Assembly (NCBI GenBank): GCA_964531225.1
Contig: CAZHDB010000008.1
Coordinates: forward strand, 1 to 50,700
Direction: 5' to 3'
Length of the DNA: 50,700 nt
Origin: CAZHDB01 sp964531225
Lineage (GTDB): Archaea > Thermoproteota > Thermoprotei_A > Sulfolobales > Desulfurococcaceae
Below are positions 43,348 to 50,700 of the stretch, one piece after another. The position numbers and the translations under genes are program-made. The notes under the pieces are model-generated. The model ran no database searches. It was not told the origin of the DNA and saw only the letters and a list, made by a program, of their open reading frames with translations. The stretch's first letter is position 1, and every line of letters begins with the position of its first letter.

Positions 43348-43356
43348 CATATTTAA
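43348..43356 (+). promoter_or_regulatory. TATA box of cdvB
   Basis: ACATATTTAAACT lies about 50 bases ahead of the cdvB ATG at 43403; GAGGTGGAGTG (43391-43401) is the ribosome site. cdvB and cdvC are probably transcribed together from here, as the 50-base gap to cdvC contains a T-rich stretch but no clear TATA box. Confidence 0.5.
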
Positions 43357-43402
43357 ACTAAATGTTTTAACCACAACCTCTGTGTATGATGAGGTGGAGT
43401 GA

Positions 43403-44185
43403 ATGAGTGTCTCAACCTATCAGCCTCGTGGGGGACCGTTTACCTGGGTATTAAGATTATTTGGGTTTAAGAGGGATGTTAGATCACCTGCTATAATGAA
43501 GACTGTACAATTACTTAACAAGATGATTGGCGATTTAGAAGTTACTAGGAAGAGAATGGAGGATAGATACGATGATCTTGAGCGAAAGGCTAGGGAAGCA
43601 GCATTAAAGGGTGACAAGGATAACCATAACATATTTATTAATGAGATGAGCGAAATAAGCAAATTCATCGCCTTAGTCATACAGGCTAAGAAATCGCTTA
43701 TGCAGATTAAGCTCAGACTTGAAACCATGCTTGATATGGGCAATACGCTTGACATGTTCCCAGATATCATATCGGAGCTAAGTACGTTAAAGCCATTACT
43801 TGCAAGAATAACACCCGATCTACTTGATAAGATGACTGAGCTTGAGAAGAGTGTAATCAATATAATGTCTTCAACAAGTCTACCAAACCTATATGGTAAG
43901 GTGGAGCCTAAGAAGGGATCTGCAATAAAGAAGATGGATCTAGATCTAAAAGAATTACTACCTCCGAATAATGTTCCCACAAGACCAGCTACTGCTAGGC
44001 AGGCACTAAGTGCTAGCCGTGTATCACTAACTGTGATAAAGAAGTGGTTGTTAGAGGAGATCAGGCTTACAAATGGATTTATACAGCTTGAGTCATTTGC
44101 TAGAAAATATGGTGTTCCTAAGGAGGCTATACTAGAGGCATTACATGAATTAAGTGATGAGGGGAAGATTGTTATAAAAACGTAG
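43403..44185 (+). CDS. cdvB: Cell division protein CdvB (ESCRT-III homologue)
   Basis: Forms filaments that constrict the membrane during division. The Snf7-like helical core begins after a basic N-terminus (RSPAIMKTVQLLNKMIGDLEV, KRMEDRYDDLERKAREAAL). The linker DLKELLPPNNVPTRP is proline-rich and fits the MIM2 motif that binds the MIT domain of CdvC. A C-terminal winged helix (VIKKWLLEEIRLTNGFIQLE to DEGKIVI) is the CdvA-binding module. Full length at 260 residues. Confidence 0.96.
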   Translation: MSVSTYQPRGGPFTWVLRLFGFKRDVRSPAIMKTVQLLNKMIGDLEVTRKRMEDRYDDLERKAREAALKGDKDNHNIFINEMSEISKFIALVIQAKKSLMQIKLRLETMLDMGNTLDMFPDIISELSTLKPLLARITPDLLDKMTELEKSVINIMSSTSLPNLYGKVEPKKGSAIKKMDLDLKELLPPNNVPTRPATARQALSASRVSLTVIKKWLLEEIRLTNGFIQLESFARKYGVPKEAILEALHELSDEGKIVIKT

Positions 44186-44235
44186 GGATCTTTTAAGATT
44201 TAATTATCTCACTAATCTTCTAAGGGTGTTTAGCA

Positions 44236-45399
44236 ATGCATGACCCATTAGAAGAAAGGGCTAGATACTATGCAAGGAAGGCTGTATTAGCAGATAAGAA
44301 TGGTAGGTATGATGAGGCTTTAAAGAATTACAAAAAAGCAATTGAATTATTCCAGCATTTAGTAAGGTTAAGGCCCGACTCAGCATTTACAAGCTTTTAT
44401 GTAGAATTATTGAAGAAATACACTGATAGAGTTAAAGTACTTGAAAAACTAGCACAAGGAGAAATCATAGGTCCGGCGAGAAAAGGGCCTAACGGGGAAC
44501 AGGATAGTGGGGAAGTTGAATTAGAAGTATATTCTCCTGATTCTCCGGGGCGACCGAAGATCACATTTAATGATGTAGTTGGATTATATGAGGTTAAAAA
44601 GGCTTTAAAGAGATCGGTTGTATATCCTGTTAGAAGACCGGAATTATTTCCTCTTGGCTGGCCCCGTGGTATATTATTGTTCGGTCCCCCTGGTTGTGGT
44701 AAAACATATATTGTTGGAGCATTAGCTAACGAGGTTAATGCTTATTTATTCAAGGTTAGTGCAGCAAATATTATGTCTAAATGGCTTGGCGAAGCTGAGA
44801 AGAATGTTGCCAAACTATTTAAGAAGGCTAGGGAAATAGCTTCTGGAGGAGAACCAGTCATAATATTTATTGATGAAGTCGATGGATTATTGAGAGTATA
44901 TAATGAAGAAATAGGTGGTGAGGCGAGAGTAAAAAATCAGTTTCTAATGGAAATGGATGGACTACAAGACAAAGACAGTAAATTACTACTATTTGTTATA
45001 GGTACAACCAATAAGCCATGGCTTCTTGACATAGGCTTTGTCCGTAGATTTCAGAAGAGAATATACGTGCCGCCACCTGATCTAGAGACTCGTAAAGAAT
45101 TATTTAAGTACTATATTAACAAAGCTACAAAGGGACCTATAAAGATCGGTAGTGATGTGGATATCGACAGGTTAGCAAGGCTTACAGAAGGTTATTCAAG
45201 CCATGATATAGAGAATATTGTTATGGAGACATTATTGGAAGTAGTGGATGAACATTTTGAATCAACTGGTGGAAAGGGAGAGCCTAGAGAAATAAGTATG
45301 GAGGACTTCGTAAGGACAGTTAAACGTGTAAAGCCAAGTATTAATCCAAAACACATAAGTGCTTATATGGAATGGAGTGAGAGGTACGCATCTATATAA
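44236..45399 (+). CDS. cdvC: Cell division protein CdvC (Vps4 AAA ATPase)
   Basis: The ATPase that disassembles or remodels CdvB filaments. Residues 1-75 form the MIT domain (ERARYYARKAVLADKNGRYDEALKNYKKAIELF in pieces), and the AAA module has Walker A FGPPGCGKTY, Walker B VIIFIDEVDGLL, the arginine-finger region RRFQKRIYVPPP and the C-terminal Vps4 helix. The length of 387 residues is normal. It closes the cdv cluster and is followed by a structured RNA candidate. Confidence 0.97.
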   Translation: MHDPLEERARYYARKAVLADKNGRYDEALKNYKKAIELFQHLVRLRPDSAFTSFYVELLKKYTDRVKVLEKLAQGEIIGPARKGPNGEQDSGEVELEVYSPDSPGRPKITFNDVVGLYEVKKALKRSVVYPVRRPELFPLGWPRGILLFGPPGCGKTYIVGALANEVNAYLFKVSAANIMSKWLGEAEKNVAKLFKKAREIASGGEPVIIFIDEVDGLLRVYNEEIGGEARVKNQFLMEMDGLQDKDSKLLLFVIGTTNKPWLLDIGFVRRFQKRIYVPPPDLETRKELFKYYINKATKGPIKIGSDVDIDRLARLTEGYSSHDIENIVMETLLEVVDEHFESTGGKGEPREISMEDFVRTVKRVKPSINPKHISAYMEWSERYASI

Positions 45400-45423
45400 G
45401 CCCGGAGACCTCGATGATCATAT

Positions 45424-45508
45424 TGAGGGGAGGGGCTGTGACGAAAGTCATGCCATGAAGAACCGACTAATGAAATGAGCCCTGGGGTAGCGGAGCACCC
45501 TCCCCTCA
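45424..45508 (+). ncRNA. GC-rich structured RNA candidate downstream of cdvC
   Basis: A perfect 11-base-pair stem joins 45424-45434 with 45498-45508 (TGAGGGGAGGG with CCCTCCCCTCA). Inside, GGC at 45434-45436 and GTGAC at 45438-45442 pair with GTCAT at 45447-45451 and GCC at 45452-45454 around a GAAA tetraloop, and GGGT at 45485-45488 can pair with ACCC at 45497-45500 in an alternative fold. Such a GC-rich island in an AT-rich hyperthermophile is a classic sign of a functional RNA. It lacks an ACA end, C/D boxes in the right place and any tRNA, SRP or RNase P signature, so I leave the class open. Confidence 0.6.
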
Positions 45509-45534
45509 TCTCTATTTTACTGATATTCATAGTC

Positions 45535-45580
45535 GCTGAAGAAACATCGTTTATTTATTTTTGAATAAATGTTTCTTCGC
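45535..45580. repeat. Long imperfect inverted repeat between cdvC and the PAC2 gene
   Basis: GAAGAAACAT at 45538-45547 pairs with ATGTTTCTTC at 45569-45578, and beyond a three-base bulge the stem continues as TTATT with AATAA, leaving a loop TATTTTTG. Flanking G-C pairs (GC at 45535, GC at 45579) extend it. It may be a hairpin at the end of the upstream transcript, an operator or a relic. Confidence 0.55.
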
Positions 45581-45707
45581 TCCTAGTAAATACATTAGAC
45601 AATCGGACTAATTCAGAAGCATTTTAACAATAATGTAGAAATGATCTTTAAAGATTTTAGGTTAAATTAATAGTAGAGTTGTTACAAGTAAACATATTGG
45701 TGGTTAA
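45581..45707. other. Intergenic AT-rich stretch ahead of the PAC2 gene
   Basis: No open frame of note. TTTAAAGATTTTAGG near 45650 is the best promoter-like block for the PAC2 gene at 45708. Confidence 0.35.
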
Positions 45708-46499
45708 ATGTCTTTGGAAAGGCATGTGAATAAAACATCTTTTGATGATGTAGATTATTATGAGTATGAGGATATAAGATTAGAACATCCATCCTACTTG
45801 GTTTTGGGGCTCCCGGATGCTGGCTTGGTAGGCGCATTAGCCACGAAGTATCTTGCTATGACAACATCCATGAAATTATATGGGGAAATAGATTCTTCCA
45901 GATATCTTCAGCCTATAACGGTAGTTCATAAAAGCATTCCTAGGAGTCCCTTGCAATTGTATATTAATAATGATAAGAATATATTGGCACTTGTATCCGA
46001 AGCACCTTTGTCTATACCAGCTGTTTATCCTATTTCAAAAAGTATAGTTGAGTACGTATCAAGAAAGGGTATAGACTATATAATATCTCTATCTGGCATT
46101 GCGGTACCAAATAGGCTTGAGATTAAAAAGCTTACAGCATATTGGCTTGCATCAACAGATAAGGCAGCAGAGATCATAAAAGATCTTGATATCAAGAGAT
46201 TTGATGAGGGGTTCATAGTAGGTCCCTATGCAGTTATACTAAAGGAATCTAGAAGAAAGAACATAAACAATTTAATGATACTCGTTGAATCATTCTATGA
46301 TTTTCCTGATCCCGAAGCCGCTGCCGAGGCTTTACAGATACTGTCTAGAATAACTGGTGTATCCGTTGATGTAAGTAAATTGCTTGAGGAAGCAGAACTA
46401 GTGAAAATACAGACTAGAGAACTTATGAAGCAGACTAGGAAGGCGCTATCTGAGATGAAGAAGAAGTATGAAATGCAAATGCCTCTCATGTATACATGA
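45708..46499 (+). CDS. PAC2 family protein (proteasome-assembly-chaperone-like)
   Basis: A 263-residue protein of the COG1938 group. The core YLVLGLPDAGLVGALATKYL with IISLSGIAVPNR and the glycine-rich region EGFIVGPYAVIL matches the family, which contains the proteasome assembly chaperone domain. The C-terminal 60 residues are a charged helix. Function in archaea is unproven. It overlaps the Hsp20-like gene only slightly, so the two protein-quality proteins are probably one operon. Confidence 0.85.
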   Translation: MSLERHVNKTSFDDVDYYEYEDIRLEHPSYLVLGLPDAGLVGALATKYLAMTTSMKLYGEIDSSRYLQPITVVHKSIPRSPLQLYINNDKNILALVSEAPLSIPAVYPISKSIVEYVSRKGIDYIISLSGIAVPNRLEIKKLTAYWLASTDKAAEIIKDLDIKRFDEGFIVGPYAVILKESRRKNINNLMILVESFYDFPDPEAAAEALQILSRITGVSVDVSKLLEEAELVKIQTRELMKQTRKALSEMKKKYEMQMPLMYT

Positions 46500-46513
46500 G
46501 GAGGCGATCATGT

Positions 46514-46924
46514 ATGAGTAGTTTTGATGAAATGTTCGAAAGAGTTAAACGAGAAATAAGAAGGCTTATGAGAGAAATTGAAGAGGAGTTTGAAGAGGAT
46601 AAGCCCATGTGGACGACTGATGGTAGATTAGAACCACTCATATCCATGGAGAGGTTTCCAGATAAATATGTATTATTAATTGATCTACCATACGCCGATT
46701 TTAAGGCACTGTCAATAGATCTTAAGGGTAGACGAGTCATCATTGAATGTAAACTGAGAGAAGAAATAAGATTCTCTAGATGGACTGTTACGAAAGAAGC
46801 CGTATTCAATAAATATTATACTGAAGTGGAACTTCCAGAGGATATTGATTTAGCTGGTGCTTATATTGAGAAGGATGATTTAAGGAAGATCGTTAAAATA
46901 GTTGTACCCCGGAAAAGAATTTAG
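46514..46924 (+). CDS. Small heat-shock protein, Hsp20-like
   Basis: About 136 residues. The N-terminal helix (EMFERVKREIRRLMREIEEE) is followed by a beta-sandwich with the alpha-crystallin domain pattern: PDKYVLLIDLPYADFKALSI, VTKEAVFNKYYTEVELPEDI and DLRKIVKIVVPRKRI. The final IVVP is close to the IxI end motif. AGGAGGCGAT (46499-46508) is the ribosome site for ATG 46514; the ATG at 46496 lies before it and overlaps the PAC2 stop. Converges with the DRG-type GTPase, overlapping by four bases. Confidence 0.85.
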   Translation: MSSFDEMFERVKREIRRLMREIEEEFEEDKPMWTTDGRLEPLISMERFPDKYVLLIDLPYADFKALSIDLKGRRVIIECKLREEIRFSRWTVTKEAVFNKYYTEVELPEDIDLAGAYIEKDDLRKIVKIVVPRKRI

Positions 46925-48093
46925 CCACGAATATGTATTTCAACAATATCTCCATCAAGTAATACATGATCAAGCCCTACTCTCTCACCAGGATATTTTG
47001 CTGAGGGACCCCAAATCTTAGCATATAGAAAGTTTTCTACAAATTTTTTGTGTATGCTCTTTGCAACATCTAATACCGTTGAGCCCTTCTTAAGTAGTAA
47101 TGGTTTATCCGATACTTCTCCATTTGGTTGTTTAGTATAGATTCTAATAAGTTCTAGTTCATTGAAGAGTATTTCACCTAATTTCTCAAATCCTCTACGC
47201 CACTTAGCTGATACAACAAAAACTGGTATGTCTGGATTCATTTTCTTCAATAACCTACCATTGGTAATAGCCTTCTTAAGATCAAGATCTGCTTTATTAA
47301 TTACTATAATGGATGGTTTATAAAGACGGCTTTCAAAAATAGCTTGTTCAACATCATCAAGTGTTACATCACCATAAATCTTTACTAATGCATTATTTAT
47401 TCTATAGCTCTCTAGTAACTTCCTTATATCGTCCGGTGTACAATCTAGAAGTCTACCCATAAGAGCCACTCTGATACCCAATTTACCGCTTCTCTGTCTT
47501 TCAATTACGACTCTACCACGTGGCTTATGCAAAAGTATTCCATGACCGTTTAATTCATCATATATTCTTTTAAAATCATCTATAGGATCGCCGTTTACAT
47601 CCAATATAATCATTATTGCATCAGCATTACGTATAAGGCCAATAATCCTTGTATTCAAGCCACTCCTAGAACCAGGAGATAAAGGAGGAGTATCTATAAG
47701 CTGAAATAACACATCCTTAAACTTATACATGCCTGGCACGGGCTCTATTGTAGAATAAGGGTAATCAGCGATTTTTGTTTTAGCACCAGTTAGTATTGAT
47801 ACAACACTACTCTTACCAGTATTAGGTGGCCCAATAACTATAACTTGTGCAGCTCCCTCCTTCTCAATAAAAAATCTAGGTCCTCGCCCGGCTCTTTTTC
47901 TTCTACGGATCTCTATTTCTTCACGTAATTCTGCAAGTCTACGCGTAGCCCATAGCCTAAGATTAGCAGTACCTTTATGTTTTGGTACTGCTGATAAGAA
48001 TTCTTCAAGCGCCTTTATCTTTTCCTCAGGAGTCCTAGCCTCCATAACCTTTATCCACTTGGCTCTCGCTTCAGCAGGAAGATTAGCAGGCAT
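46921..48093 (-). CDS. DRG/Obg-type GTP-binding protein with TGS domain
   Basis: A 390-residue GTPase of the developmentally regulated GTP-binding (DRG) group. After a helical N-terminus come G1 IGPPNTGKSSVVS, the G2 region ADYPYSTIEPVPG, G3 DTPPL and G4 INKADLD, with SAKW as G5. The C-terminal 80 residues form the TGS domain (PLLLKKGSTVLDVAKSIHKKF, ending DGDIVEIHIRG). Family members bind ribosomes or RNA. The DTPPL in place of DTPG is common in this group. Confidence 0.92.
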   Translation of the reverse strand: MPANLPAEARAKWIKVMEARTPEEKIKALEEFLSAVPKHKGTANLRLWATRRLAELREEIEIRRRKRAGRGPRFFIEKEGAAQVIVIGPPNTGKSSVVSILTGAKTKIADYPYSTIEPVPGMYKFKDVLFQLIDTPPLSPGSRSGLNTRIIGLIRNADAIMIILDVNGDPIDDFKRIYDELNGHGILLHKPRGRVVIERQRSGKLGIRVALMGRLLDCTPDDIRKLLESYRINNALVKIYGDVTLDDVEQAIFESRLYKPSIIVINKADLDLKKAITNGRLLKKMNPDIPVFVVSAKWRRGFEKLGEILFNELELIRIYTKQPNGEVSDKPLLLKKGSTVLDVAKSIHKKFVENFLYAKIWGPSAKYPGERVGLDHVLLDGDIVEIHIRG

Positions 48094-48164
48094 TCTCCAA
48101 TATCCTCCTCTGAGGCTAAAATATATTGTTTAAATGCTAATTAAGCTTAAAGAAGAGGAACTTC

Positions 48165-48875
48165 TTAATCCATAAAATCAATTAGAGTCTTTTGCTTACC
48201 TCTTTTCTGCATCCTTCTCCTTTTACCTCTGTACCATTTTGGCGCTATTTTCTCAAGTACCCTCCAAGTTCTTCTAATAAATGGTGGTGGTGGATACCCT
48301 TTCTTATAAAGATCTTTGATCCAACTAATTGTTCTTTGATCCGTCGAATATCCGCTACCCAGCTCTCCATAATATCTCTTCAATTCATTAATTAATTGAT
48401 CCCTATAATACTTGGCTACGATACTTGCTGCAGACACTTCGGCATATTTTGTGTCCGCATCAACTTCAAATATTACATTAGCATCTGGAAAATACCGTTT
48501 ATAATTAGGACGGTACTTTCTATATCCCGTGATCATGTCGATCGTTATCCGTCTAACTTGGAATGGATCAATGATCTTTGATAATGATCCAAGAATATAG
48601 CCTATTCTACTAATAGTTAGTTCATTTAAATTATAGTGATCAATTTCTATAGGGGATACATGAGACACTACAACAGCTAATGAATACTTTATGATGTGTG
48701 GCACGAGTTTCTCTCTCATATTTGGAGTTAATAACTTGCTATCTTTCACCCCTAAACCATTAATTTTCTTTAGTGTATCTTCTCTAAAGGCAATAGCAGC
48801 AATAACCATGTCACCAAGTATAGGCCCTCTTCCCGCTTCATCAATACCAATCACTATAGGTATATCTTTAGCCAT
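48165..48875 (-). CDS. rnhB: Ribonuclease HII
   Basis: Removes ribonucleotides and RNA primers from DNA. The first motif, GIDEAGRGPILGDMVIA, holds the Asp-Glu pair near residues 11-12; GVKDSKLLTPNMR follows, and AASIVAKYYRD is the third conserved segment. The C-terminus is basic (RGKRRRMQKRGKQKTL). ATG 48875 overlaps the end of the next upstream gene by 22 bases, so they are coupled. Confidence 0.96.
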   Translation of the reverse strand: MAKDIPIVIGIDEAGRGPILGDMVIAAIAFREDTLKKINGLGVKDSKLLTPNMREKLVPHIIKYSLAVVVSHVSPIEIDHYNLNELTISRIGYILGSLSKIIDPFQVRRITIDMITGYRKYRPNYKRYFPDANVIFEVDADTKYAEVSAASIVAKYYRDQLINELKRYYGELGSGYSTDQRTISWIKDLYKKGYPPPPFIRRTWRVLEKIAPKWYRGKRRRMQKRGKQKTLIDFMD

Positions 48876-49741
48876 GTTAAAATCTCCCTTATACCATCAG
48901 CTACTTGATGCAACTTTAGATGCCTACCTTTTGAATCAATAAAAGCCTCTATTAATAAATACTTAGCCTTGGTTCTAGAAAGTTTTTTCAATACATTCTT
49001 ATACTCGAGAATACCCATTCCAGGTAATATATGCTCAATTACATGATGAAATAACCTATTTCCTATAAATACAACATCGTGGAAATGTATAGCAAGTATT
49101 TTATCAGAACCTATCATTACAATACTATCTTCTAAAAACTCATTGAAATTAGTATAGGCATTAGTAAAATGTCTGAGATACGTGGCATATAAGTGGGCTA
49201 TGTCAAGTGCTACATAAACATTATCGCCAGTAATTGCTACAAGATCCTCTGGCTTTGAACTAAATCCCTTGGGTACATTCTCTATGCATAGATGTATATC
49301 GTAGTCATTAAACCATTGAAACAATTCATCAATAGATTTTCGAGCCGCCTCAACCATATCATGGTACGTATTTTCAAAACCTGCTTTCTGCATAGACGTT
49401 ACATGAACAACAATATACTCTATAGGGTATTTGCCTATAATAGGGTTTAATGCAGTCTTTAAGATATTTATAGCTACCTTTCTAAGATCCTCGTAGGGAG
49501 ATGCATAAAAAAGATCTCTCCATGGGGCATGTATTCCTATGTGAATATTATTTTCTATAAGTATGTCTATGAGGGAATATAGTAAGTCAAAATCCTTATA
49601 AGACCATGGATAATCAATACTTATCTCATAAAGATTTATTCCACTGGACTTTAATTCCTGGATCACGGATTTTATCTCAATAATACTATAGTCCTTCTTT
49701 AGAGTATTATACCAAATAGGTAGTCCTATGTATGGCGCCAA
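48854..49741 (-). CDS. TIM-barrel protein of the AP endonuclease/xylose isomerase type
   Basis: A 295-residue protein with the strand-by-strand residues of a metal-dependent TIM barrel: IHAPWRDLFY, YIVVHVTSMQKAG, IHLCIENVPKG, VALDIAHLYATY, ILAIHFHDVVF and LLIEAFID. These supply His, Glu and Asp metal ligands, as in endonuclease IV and related isomerases. The family covers DNA repair enzymes and sugar isomerases; the chain lacks clear DNA-binding loops, so the substrate is open. It starts at TTG 49741 within the previous gene. Co-operonic with rnhB, which may hint at a repair role. Confidence 0.82.
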   Translation of the reverse strand: MAPYIGLPIWYNTLKKDYSIIEIKSVIQELKSSGINLYEISIDYPWSYKDFDLLYSLIDILIENNIHIGIHAPWRDLFYASPYEDLRKVAINILKTALNPIIGKYPIEYIVVHVTSMQKAGFENTYHDMVEAARKSIDELFQWFNDYDIHLCIENVPKGFSSKPEDLVAITGDNVYVALDIAHLYATYLRHFTNAYTNFNEFLEDSIVMIGSDKILAIHFHDVVFIGNRLFHHVIEHILPGMGILEYKNVLKKLSRTKAKYLLIEAFIDSKGRHLKLHQVADGIREILTWLKIYL

Positions 49742-50193
49742 TTTATATAAAACCTCTCAATAAGTGAAATCAAATCATTTACACTATATACTATCTCCCC
49801 AACACCAATATAACTACTTTTATCTTTAACATATGAATATATAGGAATCCCCTTATTCAAAGCAAGAGGATAGAAAAGTTTTGGATCAAAATCGTCTTCA
49901 GAAACTTTCCTAAGAAAGAAAATAATCAATGACGGATTAACGTTAACGAAAAGCCTTAAAGCCTCACTAAACCTCTTCTCAATTCTATGATCAACTTTAT
50001 ACAGTACAACATTGCCCTTTGCCAAGACTCTCCTACCAAGAGCTTTACCTACACGTTCAACAACCCATTTCTCTCCAATAATAAAGAACTTGACCCCGGG
50101 AAACCTAGATAATATCCTATCTAGAAACCTAGATAATTCATCAACACTCTCATATCCCGGAACAACTAGTATCCTCAGAAATCCATGATGCAT
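49726..50193 (-). CDS. Alpha/beta protein of unknown function
   Basis: A 155-residue protein with a Rossmann-like rhythm: LRILVVPGYESVDELSRFLD, VKFFIIGEKWVVERVGKAL, PSLIIFFLRKVSEDDF and VGEIVYSVNDLISLIERFY. No metal or nucleotide motif is plain. The 3' end overlaps the TIM-barrel gene by sixteen bases, so the three genes 49726, 48854 and 48165 are one operon. Family not recognised. Confidence 0.65.
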   Translation of the reverse strand: MHHGFLRILVVPGYESVDELSRFLDRILSRFPGVKFFIIGEKWVVERVGKALGRRVLAKGNVVLYKVDHRIEKRFSEALRLFVNVNPSLIIFFLRKVSEDDFDPKLFYPLALNKGIPIYSYVKDKSSYIGVGEIVYSVNDLISLIERFYINWRHT

Positions 50194-50263
50194 TCCACCA
50201 CCACATAATAATATTAATCAATTAAAAGAAAAAGATAGTAATAGTTAAAAAATTATTTGATTT

Positions 50264-50700
50264 TTATCCATATCTATATTTTCTAAATAACATAAAGACA
50301 AGTATTGCAGACAAAGCAATAATTATAGCCAGTAAAGATATAGAAATTGGTGCGCCGCATCCTCTGTTATCCTTTTTAGTCTCGTACGTCGTAGTATGCT
50401 CAATATTATTTATATGCGAAACATATGTTTCAAGGGAAACATTAGTATCTAGATGATCGCTGGTAGCGTTATCTCCTGCTGTCTCAATGTGTTCCTCTAA
50501 ATTTGTATCTGTTTCATCACTGGCTCTCAATACAAATGGATCCCGGTAGAATCTAATATCTGCGACAGTAAACATTAGTGTAATATCTTCATTAGATATA
50601 ATATGATCCCTAAAATACTTAACGAGTTCATATAGATCATTATAGCTAAGGGACTTATTATAGGTAATTATAATATTAATTACTGGATAATACTTCTCCA
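50264..50700 (-). CDS. Membrane-anchored protein of unknown function, 5' end cut by the window
   Basis: The minus-strand frame is open from the right edge of the window to the stop at 50264; the ATG at 50575 is internal, since upstream codons read sensibly as EKYYPVINIIITYNKSLSYN and onward. After a polar, acidic Thr-, Ser- and Asn-rich stretch (about residues 20-70 after the ATG) come CGAPISISLLAIIIALSAIL and a basic end (FRKYRYG), a C-terminal membrane anchor. This suggests a surface protein with a glycosylated stalk. No family is recognised. Confidence 0.7.
   Translation of the reverse strand, partial: EKYYPVINIIITYNKSLSYNDLYELVKYFRDHIISNEDITLMFTVADIRFYRDPFVLRASDETDTNLEEHIETAGDNATSDHLDTNVSLETYVSHINNIEHTTTYETKKDNRGCGAPISISLLAIIIALSAILVFMLFRKYRYG

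Noticed and set aside
43420..43980. 186-codon open frame on the minus strand across cdvB
   Set aside because: It is a shadow of cdvB: hydrophobic, serine-rich composition typical of reverse frames, and cdvB has full family signatures.
45400..45512. RNase P RNA, SRP RNA or tRNA identity for the structured region
   Set aside because: The segment GACGAAAGTC recalls RNase P, but ACAGAA and the other universal blocks are missing and it is far too short. There is no SRP helix 8 motif or T-loop.
1..50700. CRISPR array or cas genes
   Set aside because: No regularly spaced direct repeats and no Cas signatures were seen.

Overview
This AT-rich window reads as chromosomal DNA of a hyperthermophilic crenarchaeon of the Desulfurococcales, probably close to Staphylothermus. 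The family assignments carry this: a CdvA-CdvB-CdvC (ESCRT-III) division cluster, GatD-GatE, a thermosome, TFB next to a TFE-beta type Fe-S protein, fibrillarin with Nop5, Gar1, SRP19, S8e and S30e, RpoK and an archaeal CCA-adding enzyme. The genus is inferred from composition and gene content; no ribosomal RNA or tRNA gene was seen to settle it. TTG and GTG starts are common, and 1-20 base overlaps between neighbours are the rule.

Layout. 1-2400: the end of a membrane-anchored unknown protein, a decayed VapBC toxin-antitoxin pair, an intergenic stretch rich in a repeated GTAATAC/GTATTAC motif, and a small zinc-ribbon protein. 2.4-9.2 kb: RNA processing and nucleotide metabolism (COG2112-type kinase, CCA enzyme, ThpR; UPF0200 kinase and UPF0201; RNase Z, tRNA G10 methyltransferase, PRPP synthetase). 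9.2-15.4 kb: a plus-strand run with a radical SAM AmrS-like enzyme, a GPN GTPase, the two subunits of ADP-forming acyl-CoA synthetase, a coiled-coil protein and a DUF373 membrane protein. 15.4-19.7 kb: cis-prenyltransferase, then NTP phosphatase, S8e, SRP19, Gar1, TFB and the TFE-beta-like protein. 19.7-24.7 kb: Trm1, THEP1 NTPase, HTH regulator, fibrillarin-Nop5 and divergent S30e. 24.8-28.1 kb: GatD-GatE. 28.1-34.1 kb: a putative C/D sRNA and a block of mostly unrecognised genes, including a PPP-family phosphatase that ends a four-gene cluster, and a tandem pair of diverged paralogues. 34.2-42.4 kb: thermosome, RpoK overlapping a site-2 protease, topoisomerase IA, signal peptidase, a zinc-ribbon protein with a Cren7-like stretch, enolase, and small membrane proteins. 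42.4-46.9 kb: the cdv cluster flanked on both sides by GC-rich structured RNA candidates, then a PAC2 protein and an Hsp20-like protein. 46.9-50.7 kb: DRG-type GTPase, RNase HII, a TIM-barrel protein, an unknown protein and the end of a second membrane-anchored protein cut by the window edge.

The window is mainly core information-processing DNA. The least explained material is the structured RNA candidates beside cdv, the repeat-rich region at 1.86-2.08 kb, the phosphatase cluster at 28.3-31.8 kb and the paralogous pair at 32.2-33.4 kb.
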